Part shown: piece by piece, positions 23,463 through 36,230 of the stretch
How the letters are laid out: every line of letters begins with the position of its first letter
How positions within the stretch are numbered: the stretch's first letter is position 1
Assembly (NCBI GenBank): GCA_008360955.1
Contig: LUCM01004636.1
Coordinates: forward strand, 223,346 to 287,345
Length of the DNA: 64,000 nucleotides
Reading direction: 5' to 3'
Origin: Fasciolopsis buskii
Taxonomy: Eukaryota; Platyhelminthes; Trematoda; Plagiorchiida; Fasciolidae
Made by a program: the position numbers and the translations under genes
Notes under the pieces: generated by a model
What the model was told of the DNA's origin: nothing
The model's input: only the letters and a program-made list of their open reading frames with translations
The model's database searches: none

Positions 23463-25701
23463 TCAGGGATGGTAAGCAAACAGCGCAATAAGATTTTCCG
23501 GGTACAGTGTACGATTTTTCCTGATAGGAACAGCCTGCAATCCTGAGAAGTTAACAGCGCTACATTTCATTTCCCTGATTGCACTAGGGATAGTCGAGTC
23601 AAATTGTAGTATTTAGATCTGAAATCGACCTAGGTAATTCGGTCAGCCACAGTATTGAAAGGATATGGATTGCTGGTATTTATTGAATTGGCTTCTATCC
23701 AATCTATGCAAATTAATACAAAGCGAAGATCCCAAAGAAAACGAAACACGTTAGGGTTGTATTTACAATTGAAGATATTCCGATTGGTGGAATCCATTTC
23801 GTCCGGTTGCCTTCGAGGAATAGTTGGAGTATACGACCGTTTGTCACTGCGGTTAAAATTGCTTGCCTGTCTACGCAGGCCAGCGCGATACTGTACCGGA
23901 GTGCTTCACGTGAATTGCATTTTAACTCGGCACATAAAGCCAACGCAACGACCGGTATGCGATATCTTAGGTCTGAAGTTTGGTCAAAACGGTTTCTTTT
24001 GCACACGGTGCTGATGCCATAAACAGATGTATTGGACAGCTCTACAATCTGATTGTGTTCTTCTATTGGGCATGCCGATAAAAGTTATGAATGCAGCTGC
24101 ATTTAGGATGTTGGTCAGGCAAAACAAACACACTGTTCACGTGTGTTTCAGTAACGGTTACTCATAGATTCTTACATTATGCCTGTCAAGTCTTAATCAC
24201 AGTCTGACCACCAACCGTATAGGTGCATAAGTGCATTTCGAATTGTCCCATGTCGATGACTCCTCGAACGTCTGATTCTCAGTGCGGAATAACGCCTGAA
24301 ACATGAAGGCTAGACCGTACTCTAATTGAGCTAGAAATCAACAGATATCGAAGAAAGCGGAACACGTGGATACATTTGCTGTTATTATTGACTGGCTAGT
24401 ATAATGGATAAATTAAACTGGTTGAATTGTATGCCCACTATCAACGGATTAGTGGGTTGGCGCCAAAGGCTTCCTGTATGCCATGTTACTGGAGCAAGTG
24501 ACATTGACAAGTCACAGATTGACTGTTTCAAGCTGAAGATGATCGCACTTTTGTATGAATCACATGGAGGTATCTTCTGGCAATGCTTATAAGGTAGTTG
24601 GTCCTCTTGGGTTGACCCAGTGTTGGCCGGAGCTTTGTAGTCTCGGTACATTTGTTTTTCCCCTACAGTTATGCTGTAAGAAAAAAGAAAAAAAGAAAAA
24701 TCATCTGACGAACCACCATTGCGTTCGAAGTGAAAAATGTTTAGCACATCTTTTGGAAATTTGCGTGTGTGACGATTCGTCCTTTTTTTGTCACTGTTTC
24801 CCAGTGTATATGAGTAAATCGTTCTTCCAGTGTCTGAGAATTTTCTTTGTCCTATCAGTCTGACCCCAACATCCACCTACCCATTACAAATTTTCCCGAT
24901 TGGTTCCGGACACAGCGATCAACAAACTAGACCACTGGCGATAGGATGCATCCGGCACGGTTGTTCAAGCTGATGGTCGCTCTTATAGATATTAGGACCA
25001 AGTAGAGCTCCGGTTGCGTGGACAATTCGATGCATCATCATGCGCTTTTATGTAGTCGTACATCAATGGTAGTTCATATTAGCATAAATCTCATTAGCGA
25101 TTCCCATTAATTTTGCTTTGATCGTTTGCGCAACTCACTTAACTCGACGCAGAGTGAAAATGAGACTGAAAATGTCCGAATCGGATGACATAAGGAGTGA
25201 CCGATTTTTCGAAAGGGCCATCCTATTAATATTGGAAAGTTCACAACGAAAATAAGGCCATTTGCGATTACGTATTGTCCTGTCCTGGCTGAATTAGTAG
25301 CATCGTCGCGAGTAACGTCCACCTGCGAACCAATATACGGTGGTGCTATCCTTTCTGTCCGATATTTGCTCCACCAGAATCATTCGGATCTCAGACAATC
25401 GTGGCTTACGCGCCGCTCGGTACACCGAAATCGTTCCCAATTTATACATTTATATGCCGACAAAAATTCACCACGTGCACATTGTAAAGCATTGTCGTAC
25501 AAACCGGCTGTGTGATACACGGGCATGCTGACACACCCACTTTGGCTTCATTTGGGAATGTGACCTTGATCCGGCAATCCGGGCTTTCCGTGTCCTGATT
25601 ATGAACTTCACACAAGCATACGAATACACATACGCCAGTTTGCACACGTATGTACCCGCGTACACACTGACACACAAGCAGAAGGATCCGGTTTCATTCA
25701 C

Positions 25702-25794
25702 CTGGCCTACGAGGGACTCGCAAACCACACTCGCGTGAAGACTTGTTCCAATCATTAAACTAATTACCACCACCAATTGTTGTCCTGTTTTCAT
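25702..25794 (-). CDS. possible first exon encoding a signal peptide
   Basis: On the minus strand an ATG with A at -3 opens 31 codons beginning MKTGQQLVVVISLMIG. This has the form of a signal peptide: a short basic start, a hydrophobic core, then a small-residue HAS region suitable for cleavage. The codons end in CAG followed by GTGAAT, a reasonable 5' splice site leaving phase 0. Downstream the frame runs into a Cys/Val/Tyr-rich stretch typical of non-coding CA/TG-rich DNA, which supports a splice at this point. The partner exon is unknown. The phase-0 start of exon copy A (16643, same strand) would be compatible, but nothing else links them. Confidence 0.3.
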
Positions 25795-28700
25795 TCTCTC
25801 CTATTTGGTGACATGCGGATAAGAGATGAAATCAATCCGCGATCGATACGAGACGGCAACCAGTCTCCGTCACACTTGTGTGCGTTAGTGCCTTTGTGGC
25901 AATGAGAAACACCAGAAATCACCAGGGAGTTAGCCATAAATGACAAAGACCAAAAAAATAATCTATTATAAAAATTCGATATTATTCGACAGTCTGAGCT
26001 GGCTTGTTCACTGTGAAGGACAATTTTGACTGTCACCACGGTTTGTGAGATGTGAATCAGAATGATATCCGTGAACAGCTTCATTCTACCCAGTAAATGA
26101 GGCCAGGTTGGATGAGAAGCTAGTGAAGCTGGTGAATTTCTGGCATCACTTTTTTCTGTGCAAGTTGAAGAAACCGGTAGGATTAGAAGCATGTTCCGTT
26201 AATCAAAGCTGCAGCCACATGAGGCGGGTCTTATCAGTGAAATTGTGTGTGCGATCACATTCGTGTGTTGATTTCAGCAATTTACACGAGCTCTCTCCTA
26301 GAAAGACTGCATTTGGCACTAAGCACAAACGAAACTGGCTAACCGGTGAGATGGAGAATCAACAATAATTTGAAATCACAGTAGCCGGCGGCTGTGATGC
26401 ACTTCGGGACCCTCCTTTGCAATATTTCGCATTTTGCAACAGCTTTCCGAGAGCATCAGCCAACCCCGTGAATTCGTTTATCTTTCTCTGGTAACATATC
26501 GAACTGACGATCGCATTGTGGCCGATTTAGATGTCGGTGACAATGACTGTCAAGTTAAACTTGCCTGAAGAATTGAAAACGCAAGACAAAGTAAATATAT
26601 TGAAAAGTTGATGGGGAGAGTTGAACAGTTGCCTTACGTGAATGCCAAATAGCATATTCGTTCGCTAGAAGCTATGATTGCATCCAATATTCTACTCATA
26701 ATTGTGCTGCTAAAAGCAAGCCAAACACATTGAGTTCAGTATACGATCGGCTTCAAGGTGGCCAGCGTTGGGTGGTAGTTCCAAAATTTCCCCTTGGAGG
26801 ATCTTGAATTGTGTTAGAGTGGGCCTTGATTGAAGTGTCATTTGACACAGCATTTCATTGCTTACATTGCTTCCTCTGCAATGAAGAAACGCTTTGGCAA
26901 GAAAGAGATCTACCTGTGAGTTTCATAGAAGAGTACAATCGGAGGTTTAGCGTTTACAAGGAATTCACTTCCACGTCGAAACTTTTCTAGTTATTGAATT
27001 AAACAAGACCCTAAATTTACACCAATGATAATTGAAAAATCATAGATAAGATCATCATTTGTCATCATCAAACCCGTCACATTGAAGCGGAAGCAAAACC
27101 TTTTATATTAACATCAGAAAACGCAACAAAAATTTCGTTCTCCCGATTCACTGATAGGAGATAACCGATAGTTCATGCGTATGGTTCGAAAGTGCAAAAA
27201 GGCGAGGTGCTTCTTGTTGCTTAGAATCTGAAAATGATAGACCGGTTGATTTGGCAACTGGTTATCTTTGCCGATTTATGTATGGCAAGCGGTTATCCGT
27301 AAGAGACCCTCATAGAATATAGTTCTAAAAAGAAATTCTTAAAACAATCAGTCTTCGAACTTCTATCAACCCATTTTTAATTTGGGAAGCAAACGTGGAG
27401 TATCGTTTTAGTAGGCACAAACGAAGATACTTTGAAGACGAGGAACCCGTCGTTTTGATAACTTGGCCAATCTACAAAGTCCGTGGATGTAAATCCTACA
27501 GGGATGTGATGTTTTCCTAAAGACGAAATAACCGGCACTTATTTACTTTGCTGGCTTGAGTGAAGAGTTTAATTATAACTAAATTCTATTCCTATGGAAG
27601 TAGGCCTGAACTGGAGGAATGGTTTATTTGTCAACACATCCTAGCTTGGACTTAAATGCTCTCCAAAACATGTGAGTTGTTTTGAAGTATTGGTTTAAAT
27701 GGTCACACAAACCGTGAACATTAAAGTGGAACTTTCAACATTCCATGGCGCTTGGAATATAAGTTTTCTGAACTGATTTATCCCACGTCTTAATCACTCC
27801 AAAAGAGATATTGGTGAAAGGGGGCGAGCCCTCAAATTATTCGCTTATGTAAACAACGCACCTCATAACCACATGAATTGTTTCATCGTGAACTGGTCTC
27901 AAATGCAATGCCTTATAGTTGGGGTTTGCCGCTGATGACGAAGACGGGTATCGGATTACCTAACACCATATCAGTTCACCGAGTAAGAGGAAGACCCACA
28001 GGTTATGGTCCTAAACTTTCCTTTCAACTCGTCGAATAATGAGCACCTGAGCTACAGGACTTCGTTTTCTGAGGCGTCATGAATGAAATAGACAGGTTTT
28101 TATTTGCTACCTATCGGATTGACTTTAACAGGATGTGCTGACTCACAAAAATGAACGACTTGTATTGCAGTGCATTACGAAATGGGCAAAGTCCTACCAT
28201 CCCGGTGGTTAGGACTAAACATTCTAATGAATTGTGGAGGGCAATTTGGGTGAAACCTAAACAACCCCCTCAAACGTTATGATTAAAAAGCGCCCGCTAA
28301 TCTGCCTCATTTGATCACACATTTGTGTATGTGAAACTGTAAAGAGGCATGCCTCCAGGCCCCTCGCTATGGCTGGGGTGGGTGTCTCAAGCGCCAAGTA
28401 GGCTGCCTCCCCTCAAGGCCTTCAAAAATAATCCAAAATAACCAGGCGTCTCAAGCATTTTGAGGAGGTCACGCAGTCTTATCGTGGGCGAGGTGTTCCC
28501 GTTGAACTACGATGATGATTGCTCTGCTCTCTGTTGGACTTATTGCCTTTTTATCGTTAGCCTAAGGAAGATTTTCTGTCCTTGAAGCAAAACTATCCAC
28601 GGTAGGCGATGAAACACAGCACTGCGCTCCTAAGCATCTGTGGCATGGGGGAGTGTACTGAGCAACCGGGATGCGCTTAGGAACAGAATGTTCACCAATT

Positions 28701-31700
28701 CTCACTACGTTTAGAGATCCTGAGATCGTCCCACTGCCCGGCAGGTTAGGCGAAAGGCTCGGGTCAGAGTTCCTTAGATAAGTATTGTCCATTGGTTTGG
28801 GAAGTTAGGTAACACAACACTCACCGAAAACCCATGGTTCCCCATGGATAACACATTACTTGGAGGTGGGGAATGGAGGTCCAGTTTACACAGCAGTTCT
28901 TTTTCCTTTTTTCTCCGTCAGTGTTCTTCTTCAGCTACTGTTCCAGTGATACCAGATTTGTATATAAATCATTATATATATATATATATATATGCATATA
29001 GAGATTAGATTTATTCATCAGGTATGTATACCCACTACAGTTTTGTCCAATCAACCTTGTTTCTGAACTCTTTAGCCGATTCTCCAACGATTTTCAGGAG
29101 TGAGAACTGATAGTCTTTGTGCATGAGTCATAATTGCGAATTTAAGATCACTTCAACACTCATTCTTAATGTCTCAGACGAGATTCCATATCATCGAACC
29201 GACCCTCTTAAATTACCACTTTGAGGATGAATTTACAAAATCAGTAACTGTATGATGCTATTGTATTCAGATTTTATCTTCGAGTGCGGTGTGAACCCAT
29301 GCTATTCTTGTTCACCTCATAAACCCTACCTATAAGTGTAATTTATCTTGGTTTTTTAATCAGTACCGAAGTATTCGTAATTATGCATGATTGTTTGATT
29401 TGGTATCATCGGAAACAGGACGAAATGGGAAATCACATAAAAGAAGGAGTATCTGTCGTGCATGTCATTATTTATCAATGGAACCTGGCAGCCCAAATCG
29501 AAGTACTGTTTGCTGTAGAAAACTTCAACAAACTCTTAGTGGAATGTCCTGGTCTGCGAGGCAGCACGTCGGGAAGTAGAGCTTGCAAACCATTAGAAGC
29601 CAATGGCAGACAGTCCAGCTCATACTTAAGATCCCAGTGGGATTATGTCACTAAGAGATAGTATTATTTGGAGACTTACTATGCACCTACAGGAAATTAA
29701 CTTGTATGTCGGAGCGAGATCCGAAATAACCCCTCGGATGACAGACCGCAGCCCTTCTCACCAATCCAAATTAATTTCGAAAAAGAATTCGTGGTAATAA
29801 AGGCACTGAGAGTGACTGAGAAAAACTAGCTCTTTTCCGTTCAACGCATCAAAAATAGATACTTGTCAAACGACCAGTGCTGCGGTTCGAAAATTAATGA
29901 AGTAAACAGTCTAACAATGACCTCAGTTATTTTGGTAATCTAGAAAATTACTATTGCTATTATCAGTGTCACAGCACAACTGAGAAGTCACAGGTATCTG
30001 CAGCGCGATGCCATCCCCCAAAATCTTCCACAGTATGCTTGAATTCAACAAGTCTTGTAATATTGGTGTGAACGCTTTATGCGATCCTATTTCGAGAACC
30101 ACTTAGACCATGATCACGTGTTACAGTGATCAGCGCCTACGGTATGCACTTCACAATGGCATGTAAACTCATTATCATACGGTTTAGCCGTCCAAATTCT
30201 AGTTTACCTATGGATAGGATCATGAAAGTGTAGATGTGATAGTCCCATTTCTATCTAAGAAAATTTTGCGACTTGGGAAATAAATTTCGGTGTAACGGAT
30301 TGGGTAAAAGCTTCAGAGAACACGATTTTTTTCTTGAAACCTACTCAATGCTTGCATATTCGTGGAAGGAGGAAAAACAATGGAAATCTGGCAGATTGCA
30401 CAATATGCCACTTGACGAAAAAGAAATTCTGCGCTACACCGCACCCCCTCGTTTGCTTGAGCCTCCGAAGTTTTGCATCCCATTTCAGTTACTATCAACT
30501 GCATCAGTAGACCATTTGTGTTTGCGAATGATTCCCAAGTTCGGTACCTTATTTGCTATTACGCTATCATTAGTGGTTGCTCTCTCCGTTATATGACCAT
30601 TATAAACGGTGTTAAAGGTTCATTAGCCATGACAACCATCGTGGCTTATAATCGCTTTGTTAACGGAATAATTTTGATTTTCAGCGGAAGAAACACACAT
30701 GGCTATCTTTGACAATGATTTACTTGGTGCATCAAAGAGCAGCATGCGAATTGACCGAAATGTTAATGAAAACGATAGAACTGAACGCACTGCACACCTA
30801 GAATGACCTGCTTAAGCTTAGTCAATCTCTGAGTTTTAATAAGCTAACTGTCTCCGACGAGAAATTACCCTTTCGAACAGTTGAATAAACCATGAATAAG
30901 GGCATGTTAGAAGAAAGCTTAACCTAAAACTGATTTGGTTGGCGATCCAATGATTTCTTCGATCCAGCGATTTTCAACAGGGTATAGCCTCAGCGACAAA
31001 ACAGGCAAGAACGATGGACAGGAAGACATTGATGACAAAGGCAACCTTAGAAGCGGAAATCGCAGAACCACTGCAAACTATGATACTCTTAATAATAATC
31101 GTAATATTAGCGATTGCACAGGTGCACTTCACATTTCAAATCTACTTCATAGGGAAAATTGCTCTATGGCCTAATTGATCTTCTTTGGTGAATAATACAC
31201 TCAGATCACAAAAGGTTTCTGTCCTGGGAGACTATTTTATCTCCTTATTTTCTTGGAGAGCGTGTTTTTGTAATATTTGCTTTGTTGCTGATCACACTTG
31301 TCACTGAAAAAAGAATGCCCGCCTCCCTGGTGTTTAGCCTTGAATAATGTATGTGAAATCTCGCCATCTAAGCCCCTCCAAGAAGCAGCAGCGCTACCGG
31401 AACGTGATGAGCTTTAAACTGACTTCCTATATTATGCCACAATAATCGGTTGATGGCACTGCGACTTGGCGCATGTGGCCTCCCGATAACATTATACTGT
31501 AGCAGAAGCATAAAAGTGGATTCTATGAGCAGAAGAATTCAAGACATCTAGTCTGCGGATATTAAACGACGTGTGTGTTTTCGATCAGTGTATTGTAAAA
31601 TGTAATGTCTATCAGTAACACGGAGAATCAAACATTTCGGTTTTTAATACTACCATATTTATCTTTGATAATCGTGGGCACTGAATCGTGACCATGCTTT

Positions 31701-32999
31701 AACTATAAACCTGTAAAGATAGATGCACGGGTTAGGGTTTCCAGTGATTACTCCTCATTTCATTGTCTGCAGTATACTCGTGAACCTGGTGGCATCATTC
31801 GAAAGTCAGCGTTTCGCTCGGTCCGCGTCATGCTCAGTTCAAACACTGTAGAGGAATTGGTTACTCAAATTCTTTAAGTAGTCAGTCGGTTCCAAGTAAA
31901 TTTGATTGTAGCTAATTTTATTTCGCGTCAGTGCCGGGCTTCTACTTTGCAAAAGAAAAAGTGCAATCTTTCGTTTAGTGGAACCCTCCTGTGTGTTTGT
32001 TTTTCATGGTAAATTTATCATAGACAGTTATCATTTTGAGATCATCAATTGCTTTGCAGAAGACGTGGAATGCGCATTTACTTGAGAGGACTTATGACAC
32101 ATCTGCACTCTTTTGGCAAGCAAAACCCAGTTTTCAACTTCGATGGTTACCAACAGCGATGGGACTTCATTCGGTCATAGATGGAGCTGGGAAAAGAGAG
32201 GAAAGGGAAATAAAATGAATTATTTGGTCACCAAGCTATCTGGATTCGGTCATGATCGGTTTTTGTCTATTTACCTTCGGGGCTGAATAAAATAGTATGC
32301 CTCAGTCTAACTTACAAAGTATGTTTTGAGTCGGGACGAGTGAAACTGTGAATCGTAAAATCTCGTGCAGATCTTGAGCTTCCGTACTGCTGCTTCACAA
32401 ATATAAGGCTCGTAAAGACCTGCAAGCCCATTCTCTATTTTGTTTTTAACTTGCCTTCCTGTAAGGGCCTAGGAAGGGTCTTTTAAGGATGTAATGTTGC
32501 AAAGGGTTGGCTAGTCGGGCGCTGGGGAGAACCGAATATAAAAGTGTGGGAGAAACAGGTGACGAAGGAGATCGAATGACCAGTACTTGATTGGTATGTG
32601 ACAATCTTGATATTTGAAAACATCGGAAAAGCTGTGAACCAATTTGACTGCAGGAGTCATAGCACGGAAACTTTTCTTATGCTGACAGATTTATAATCCA
32701 CCTGCTGCAAAACACTGACTTGTCATAGGTTTTGCATCATTTCTAATTTACTTTTGCGAATTCACGCCCACTCCGGATTTCCGGGATTGCTTTTATTTTG
32801 AAAATATAGTTGTTTCTTCTATTTAAAACAATTTTCCACATAACTCCCCTATACCCTACCCGGTTCACCTGTATCTTTATCTTCGTGAATAGAAGGCCGG
32901 AGGTACCGAAGCCCGTGTGCATCGAAACAAATCGCCTCATACGGCTTCCAGTTTACATGTCCCTGAGTTCTTGTCGAGTCATCGTTTGTGGTCAGTCTC
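25795..32999. other. no recognisable gene
   Basis: I find no recognisable protein family. A 107-codon plus ORF (30273-30596) and a 92-codon plus ORF (29383-29661) have somewhat protein-like composition but no motif I can name. 28330-28900 is more GC-rich than its surroundings and includes a 12-bp palindrome (28344-28355); it may be an unrecognised repeat. Confidence 0.4.
28973..28993. repeat. (TA)10 microsatellite
   Basis: An uninterrupted TA run. Confidence 0.95.
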
Positions 33000-34400
33000 A
33001 CTATATTCTTCCACCATAACAGACTGGAGTGAATTCCAAAGGGTATTAGCATGCCTGGTAAGACGGCGCACCAAAGGAATAAAACATAGATTGCAGCTTC
33101 CAGATCGCCGACCTATAGCCACGCCTCCGATGACAAGTACGTAACGGGAAAGCCACCTTTAACTCCGGCTCCATATAGGCACGAAGAATCTTCCTCATGG
33201 AGATCAGGCTCGGGCGGGGTCGATGGCAGCTAAAGAGAAGCTGTTTAATTGAATACAATCGGTCACCTAGCTGATCCTGCAAAACCCATCGACGAGTGAT
33301 TTAGTGTAATACTAAATTTACCAAATAGGCTGTCATGCATAGCGATACAGCGGAGTTGCTACAGTCAAACTTTGGGGGAAAGTGATAACCACACAGTTTA
33401 CTGAAGGCTTCAACGGACAAACTTCCGAAGGAGAGGAGGAGACCTCGCAGAATGGCTGTGGGAGCTGCCGGAGTTTTTGCAGCCCAGGATGAAGTTTTCA
33501 TTGAAAAAGAGGTCTTGAGCTGCTCATTGTCCACCAATCACAAAGCAGTCCCATGAAACTGTAACTGCTGGTTGTATTTTCCATTCCGATCAGTAATATG
33601 ATTGCATTTAGAGATATTGATGGACATTTCCCAAGTCTCTGCCCATCACTCAAATTTCTTTAGTTAATCCTGAAGAAATGTGATATCCGTCGGACTTTGG
33701 TTCCCATTTCACAGTTTCACACCACCGACATAAATCGGTCGAACCGACTAGAATAATGGTAACAAACCTTTCACATAAACAAAAAAGAGTAAAGGTTCGG
33801 GAACCAAACATTTCGGAAGGCCGCATGTGACTGGGTCACACCCGGAGATGAACTGTCAGTACGGAAATCCCAGACCCAGTGCAGGAGCGGACCATCACCA
33901 CCAAGCACCTTGAACATCTCCAACAATCTAACATGGAGAACTCGATGACGGTTTTGCTGAAGTCAACGAAGGCAACGCAAGTGGGGCCCTCTTGGCGGAC
34001 ACCTGTTGTTTCTGAGCCAACAGCAAAATTATGACATGCGGCTTATAAGCTGAAACCATATTAATTGGTTGTCTCGTAGACAATTTCTCAGTCGTGAAGT
34101 AAGCACTTGCTCTATAACCTTGACACAGGATAAACTGACTGGGCGATATTTAACGGGATCATTTCCAGTACCGTTCTTGGACACAGGAGAGAAGGTCCGG
34201 ATTTCCATTCGACAGACGGCTTGACCATTGCCAACCATTGGTCAAATAGTTCAGTAGAAGTTGGAGATACGAACGGGACAGTTTCTTTAAAGGCTTGCGT
34301 GCACCGAGTCAGAACCTGGGGAGAGCTACGATTTTAGAAAGTGGAGAGTCGGTGCCTATTCAACGACCTTAAGGACGTCAAAAACAGGCATGACGCACAA
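33000..34400 (-). pseudogene. CR1-like non-LTR retrotransposon remnant, reverse transcriptase
   Basis: Reading the minus strand from about 34400 down, and allowing frameshifts and stops, the conserved RT blocks come in order: NDPVKYRPVSL (around 34150), CVAFVDFSK (around 33960), PEPLLFFVYV, then the catalytic block, then the thumb-like WAETWEMSINISKCN and NGTAL-type LVDNEQL (around 33530), and finally a WNSL block near 33030 typical of CR1-like C-termini. The catalytic YADD is replaced by YVGG (33723-33734), so both metal-binding Asp residues are lost. Multiple stops also show the copy is dead. The 5' part (endonuclease) is not seen. Clade naming is from family knowledge without a search. Confidence 0.8.
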
Positions 34401-35299
34401 CCTGACAACTGCTGATACCCCAGTGATCCATTAGAATAAACCAAAGAGAACTCTCCGTCGAGAAGCCCCATTTCTCACCCACGACTCCACTGGTCTGTAT
34501 CATGGTAATGATACAACGTATGTAGACTAATAACCGCTTGGATATGGCATTCGATCCAGTCGTATAGTGCTCTTAATAAAGTCTTCATCACCAATTGCAC
34601 TGAAGTGAAAGTTCTAGGGTGTCCGCGGCATTTGGGTGGGCCGAATATTGGAATCAAACTAAGCAGTACTTTCGAGTTGTCAGCCATGCATCCTCAATAT
34701 CTGTTGGACTGCGGCATCCATGGCAGACCACACCTCTTAGAGGTTTGCTTTCCAGACATTAAGTCTACGATGGAGTCAATTAAGCGCAGATAATTCGCAA
34801 CGCCAATAAAAGACCATTGCGAAGTGATCTCTAGCACCAAGTGGAGGAAGGTGATGGACCTATTCAAAATATGGGAACCTTGGGGATAGAATCAGACCCA
34901 GAATGACAGCCTGAAAATTAGCAGTCCTTGTAGGCTTGCGAACAAACTGAAATAAAGCCAATTCAAGAAGGGCTTCCAGAAGATCCCCGAAGACTAGATC
35001 GTTCCGGGAGAGGCAGCCTCCATCAACCCAGTAGATCTTTGATGCGTTGAAGTCCCTAGAACTAGGCAGTAGCCACGGTAAACCCAGAGGTGGAATTCTC
35101 CCAGGATAATCGGAAGCACAGCAGTAGGAATTCCTCTGAAGACACCAAATGTCGTACGATTTCCAGAGACAGTCAGAGTTTGCAACTACTCAGTCCCAGG
35201 GTCAGTGTGACTCTGGAACAGAAATACAGACGCATTATCAGGAACAAAAATCCGACAGCAGTCCCCAACCGTGAAGGTGTTCGGGCACACAGATAGATT
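34401..35299. other. segment between two LINE remnants, unresolved
   Basis: Possibly 5' sequence of either neighbouring element, but I could not match it to endonuclease or linker motifs on either strand. ORFs of 60-70 codons occur without recognisable domains. Confidence 0.4.
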
Positions 35300-36230
35300 A
35301 TGACTGGCTTACAAAAGGATAGCTATGTTTAGCGCGGCTTGTTTGTCCCCTCAGCATACGCTCCAGCGCAGATGCGTAAAGATGAGTTCTATGAAGACCA
35401 GCCGTTCTTGATCGCAGAAACAGCCATCGACAGTGTAGTGGTCGCAGGTGGTTTTAATGCACGAGTTAAAAAACTTGGTGAATCAGAAGCATGGTTAGGT
35501 TGGCGTTGTTCCTTGCTCTCTCATGGTAAATATAACGGAGACATGCTTTCCCAATTTTATGCGGACAATCATTTATTTATCTCTTGCACAAATTTCCGAC
35601 ACAGTTCGCAACGTACAATACCACGGTGCTCTAACTCGGCAAGCAGCCTAGGTCATACTGACCATGTCGCAGTAAGCTACCGTTGGCGAGGTTCTATCCA
35701 GAACCGTGAATCATACTGGTCCGCGCAAGTGGAATCGGACTATAAACTACCTTTATTGTCATCAGTTCTGCAGCTCAACGACCTTCGATGCAGAAGGCAA
35801 ATCAAGTTGGTCGTAGAATGGCTGTCTGATTCGATTGTTCGCACCAGTTATGAATAAAAAAATGGACGAACCAGGAACTCCGACGAACAGCAATGCCGAA
35901 TATCACCGAGGTCAGATCAAGCTGGCTCTTCACTTGGTGGCACAGTTTGCCAGCAGTCATAAATCACTGAGTCTAATGTAGCAAAAGCATCAGCTCCTTA
36001 GCTGCAAGGCGGTGAGTAAGATACGACAACACATTCAGCATCAAGTGACAATATGCCTCAAGAAAGACCATGGAAACTAATAGATTAAGGTGGATTAAAC
36101 TTACACGCAATCCCGACGAGCGGCCAACTTCGATTTTTAAAACCGCATGTGATAGAAATGGGCAGCCCATTCACCGGAGCCAACAAAATCTCGATCGTTG
36201 GGCCGCGTAGTGATTTAGCCGGCGCGAGGT
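35300..36230 (+). pseudogene. non-LTR retrotransposon remnant, AP-like endonuclease plus linker
   Basis: A 172-codon plus ORF (35339-35857) carries AP-endonuclease-like blocks of LINEs in order: VPSAYAPAQ, VVVAGGFNARV, NGDMLSQFYADNHLFI, then DHVAVSYRWRGSI and a degraded SDH block reading ESDYKLPL. The catalytic Asp of the usual GDFN motif is Gly here and the His of SDH is Tyr, so the nuclease should be inactive. Past the stop, WTNQELRRTA and CDRNGQPIH (around 36140), typical of the linker before the RT, continue to about 36230. No RT follows. It lies divergent to the minus-strand RT remnant at 33.0-34.4 kb, so these are two insertions. Confidence 0.8.

Larger units (their letters stand above)
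17716..25701. other. no recognisable gene
   Basis: Only short ORFs on both strands. The 163-codon minus ORF at 24385-24876 is about as long as chance predicts for a window of this size and shows no domain. Microsatellites at 22778 and 23445 are listed separately. I see no RNA gene or mobile-element protein. Confidence 0.45.

Noticed and set aside
24385..24876. 163-codon minus-strand ORF
   Set aside because: An ORF of this length is expected about once by chance in 64 kb of this composition, and it has no domain or splice context.
28344..28355. 12-bp perfect palindrome as an operator-like site
   Set aside because: Palindromes of this length occur by chance and no gene is nearby.
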